NCBI GenBank assembly: GCA_001777055.1
Contig: MFCX01000016.1
Location: forward strand, 1 to 29,783
Length of the DNA stretch: 29,783 nucleotides
Direction of reading: 5' to 3'
DNA from: Candidatus Daviesbacteria bacterium RIFCSPHIGHO2_02_FULL_39_12
Lineage (GTDB): Bacteria; Patescibacteriota; Microgenomatia; Daviesbacterales; UBA10151
The notes below the pieces were generated by a model that did not search any database, had not been told where the DNA came from, and was given only the letters and a program-made list of their open reading frames with translations. The position numbers and the translations under genes were made by a program. This document shows, piece after piece, positions 28,507 to 29,783 of this stretch; the first letter of the stretch is position 1; every line of letters starts with the position of its first letter.

Positions 28507-29783
28507 ATGATGAAAAAAATCTTAGTTTTGGGCTCGGGTGCCCTAAAGATTGGTGAAGCCGGAGAGTTTGATTATTCGGGCTCTCAGGCTCTAAAGACTT
28601 TAAAAGAGGAAAATACTAAAGCTGTTTTGGTTAATCCTAATATTGCCACTATCCAAACTTCAAAAGATTTGGCAGGTAAGATTTACTTTTTGCCGGTTAC
28701 CCCATATTTTGTGGAAGAAGTGATAAAGAAGGAAAAACCGGATGGAATTTTTTTGAGTTTCGGGGGACAAACTGCCCTAAACTGCGGTTTGACACTGGAA
28801 AATTTAGGCATATTCAACAAATACGGGGTAAAAGTTTTGGGCACGCCAATTAAAAGTATTCAAGCAACCGAAGATAGAGAAATTTTTGCCAAAGAATTGG
28901 ACAAAATCGATATTAAAGTTCCCAAGGGTGGTTTTGCTGACTCTTTAGATCAGGCCTTAAAGATAGCCCAAAAAATGGATTACCCTCTACTTATCAGATC
29001 AGGTTTCTCTTTAGGAGGCTTGGGCTCGGGGGTTGTGAGAAATAAAGAAGAGTTAATTAAAAAGGTTTCTGTGACTTTAAAGCACACCCCCCAAATTGCA
29101 GTAGAAGAATATCTGGAGCATTGGAAAGAAATTGAATATGAGGTGGTTAGGGATAATTTGGGTAATAAGATCACGGTTTGTAATATGGAGAATTTAGATC
29201 CTTTAGGTATTCATACAGGGGAGAGTATTGTGGTGGCTCCTTCGCAAACGTTAAACAATTATCAATATCATTTTTTGAGGAAGCTCGCATTACAAGTAAT
29301 AGAGCATTTAGGGATAGTAGGAGAGTGTAATATCCAGTTTGCGCTAAATCCGAAAAATAATGATTATCGGGTGATTGAAGTTAATGCGAGATTGTCTAGA
29401 TCGTCCGCTTTAGCTTCTAAAGCTACAGGCTATCCTTTGGCTTACATTGCTGCCAAAATAGGTTTAGGCTATAACCTGCCTGAGTTGAAAAATTCTGTAA
29501 CCCTTTCTACTTCGGCCTTTTTTGAGCCGGCCTTAGATTACATTGTGGTTAAAATCCCGCGGTGGGATTTGCAAAAGTTTATAGGAGCAGAAGAATCAAT
29601 CGGCTCAGAAATGAAAAGCGTTGGGGAAGTGATGGCCATAGGCAGAAGCTTTCCGGAGGCTTTGCAGAAGGCAATTAGAATGCTTGAGACAGGTCAGGAT
29701 GGATTATTAAACGGTAGCAAGCTGAATGATAGTCAACTCTTGCCTTCTACTCAAAGGCTTTTTGCGATTGCCCAGAAAATGGC
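28507..29783 (+). CDS. carB: Carbamoyl-phosphate synthase large subunit, N-terminal part
   Basis: Partial: 425 codons before the window ends, of about 1070 in the family. KILVLGSGALKIGEAGEFDYSG is the pre-ATP-grasp start (commonly 'GSGPIxIGQxxEFDYSG', here with Leu-Lys and Glu variants). FLSFGGQTALNCG, then RSGFSLGGLGSG (ATP-grasp Gly-rich loop), ECNIQFALNP and VIEVNARLSRSSALASKATGYP (Mg-ATP site) complete the first ATP-grasp domain, which phosphorylates bicarbonate. ATGATG gives two possible starts (28507, 28510). Third gene of the pyrimidine operon. Confidence 0.95.
   Translation, partial: MMKKILVLGSGALKIGEAGEFDYSGSQALKTLKEENTKAVLVNPNIATIQTSKDLAGKIYFLPVTPYFVEEVIKKEKPDGIFLSFGGQTALNCGLTLENLGIFNKYGVKVLGTPIKSIQATEDREIFAKELDKIDIKVPKGGFADSLDQALKIAQKMDYPLLIRSGFSLGGLGSGVVRNKEELIKKVSVTLKHTPQIAVEEYLEHWKEIEYEVVRDNLGNKITVCNMENLDPLGIHTGESIVVAPSQTLNNYQYHFLRKLALQVIEHLGIVGECNIQFALNPKNNDYRVIEVNARLSRSSALASKATGYPLAYIAAKIGLGYNLPELKNSVTLSTSAFFEPALDYIVVKIPRWDLQKFIGAEESIGSEMKSVGEVMAIGRSFPEALQKAIRMLETGQDGLLNGSKLNDSQLLPSTQRLFAIAQKM

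Noticed and set aside
1..29783. CRISPR arrays, rRNA and tRNA genes
   Set aside because: No regularly spaced repeat-spacer array, rRNA segment or tRNA cloverleaf was seen on reading; a tRNA scan was not possible.
1..29783. UGA recoded as glycine (genetic code 25)
   Set aside because: UGA acts as a normal stop (for example mod) and no gene needs read-through of UGA.

Overview
The window is AT-rich, tightly packed bacterial DNA with standard stop codons (TGA ends real genes). It most resembles a Candidate Phyla Radiation (Patescibacteria) genome, probably Microgenomates-like. The reasons are the small membrane-anchored surface proteins with a short N-terminal helix, the many small toxin-antitoxin loci, a short PolA without a proofreading domain, and conserved enzymes carrying in-frame palindromic or heptad-repeat insertions. 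The taxonomic call is inference; there is no rRNA or tRNA in the window.

Layout. 1-480: abrB/PIN toxin-antitoxin pair on the minus strand, with a shortened toxin. 480-960: no convincing gene, but a GC-rich, hairpin-rich island of unknown nature. 961-4591: three exported or membrane-anchored proteins (a large Cys-rich protein with a possible dead peptidase domain, a Cys-rich secreted protein and an anchored clan GH-A-like glycosidase). 4601-7525: RHH antitoxin, PIN toxin and polA. 7560-14617: accessory/defence block with a Fic protein, a coiled-coil protein, an AbiEii-type nucleotidyltransferase with a small partner, and a complete Type III restriction-modification system headed by a small HTH protein. 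14733-16435: a membrane protein and a MYG1/DHH-like protein diverging from a symmetric promoter. 16432-22387: glycosyltransferase, a small unknown gene, divergent glpX, class I fructose-bisphosphate aldolase, mutM and an MFS transporter. 22414-23478: recF. 23459-25230: a gene graveyard with a decayed lipoprotein-like gene, hicB with a nonsense-truncated hicA, a broken secreted-protein gene, a protease-tail fragment and a 45-bp direct repeat. 25228-26265: a small membrane-anchored protein divergent from brnT-brnA. 26329-29783: the pyrimidine operon pyrB-carA-carB (carB runs off the edge), preceded by a leader ORF and an intrinsic terminator that look like transcription attenuation.

How it works together. 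The metabolic genes (glpX + aldolase; pyrB-carA-carB) show hexose-phosphate interconversion and de novo pyrimidine synthesis. polA, mutM and recF are DNA replication/repair genes. Much of the remainder is toxin-antitoxin, Fic, AbiE and Type III RM material.

Three things stand out. First, many start codons sit 6-8 nt after a recognisable -10 hexamer, as expected for leaderless mRNAs. Second, palindromic and 7-bp-period elements are inserted in frame in polA, a glycosyltransferase, glpX, mutM and carA, in carA apparently nested. Third, a pyrBI-like attenuator precedes pyrB.
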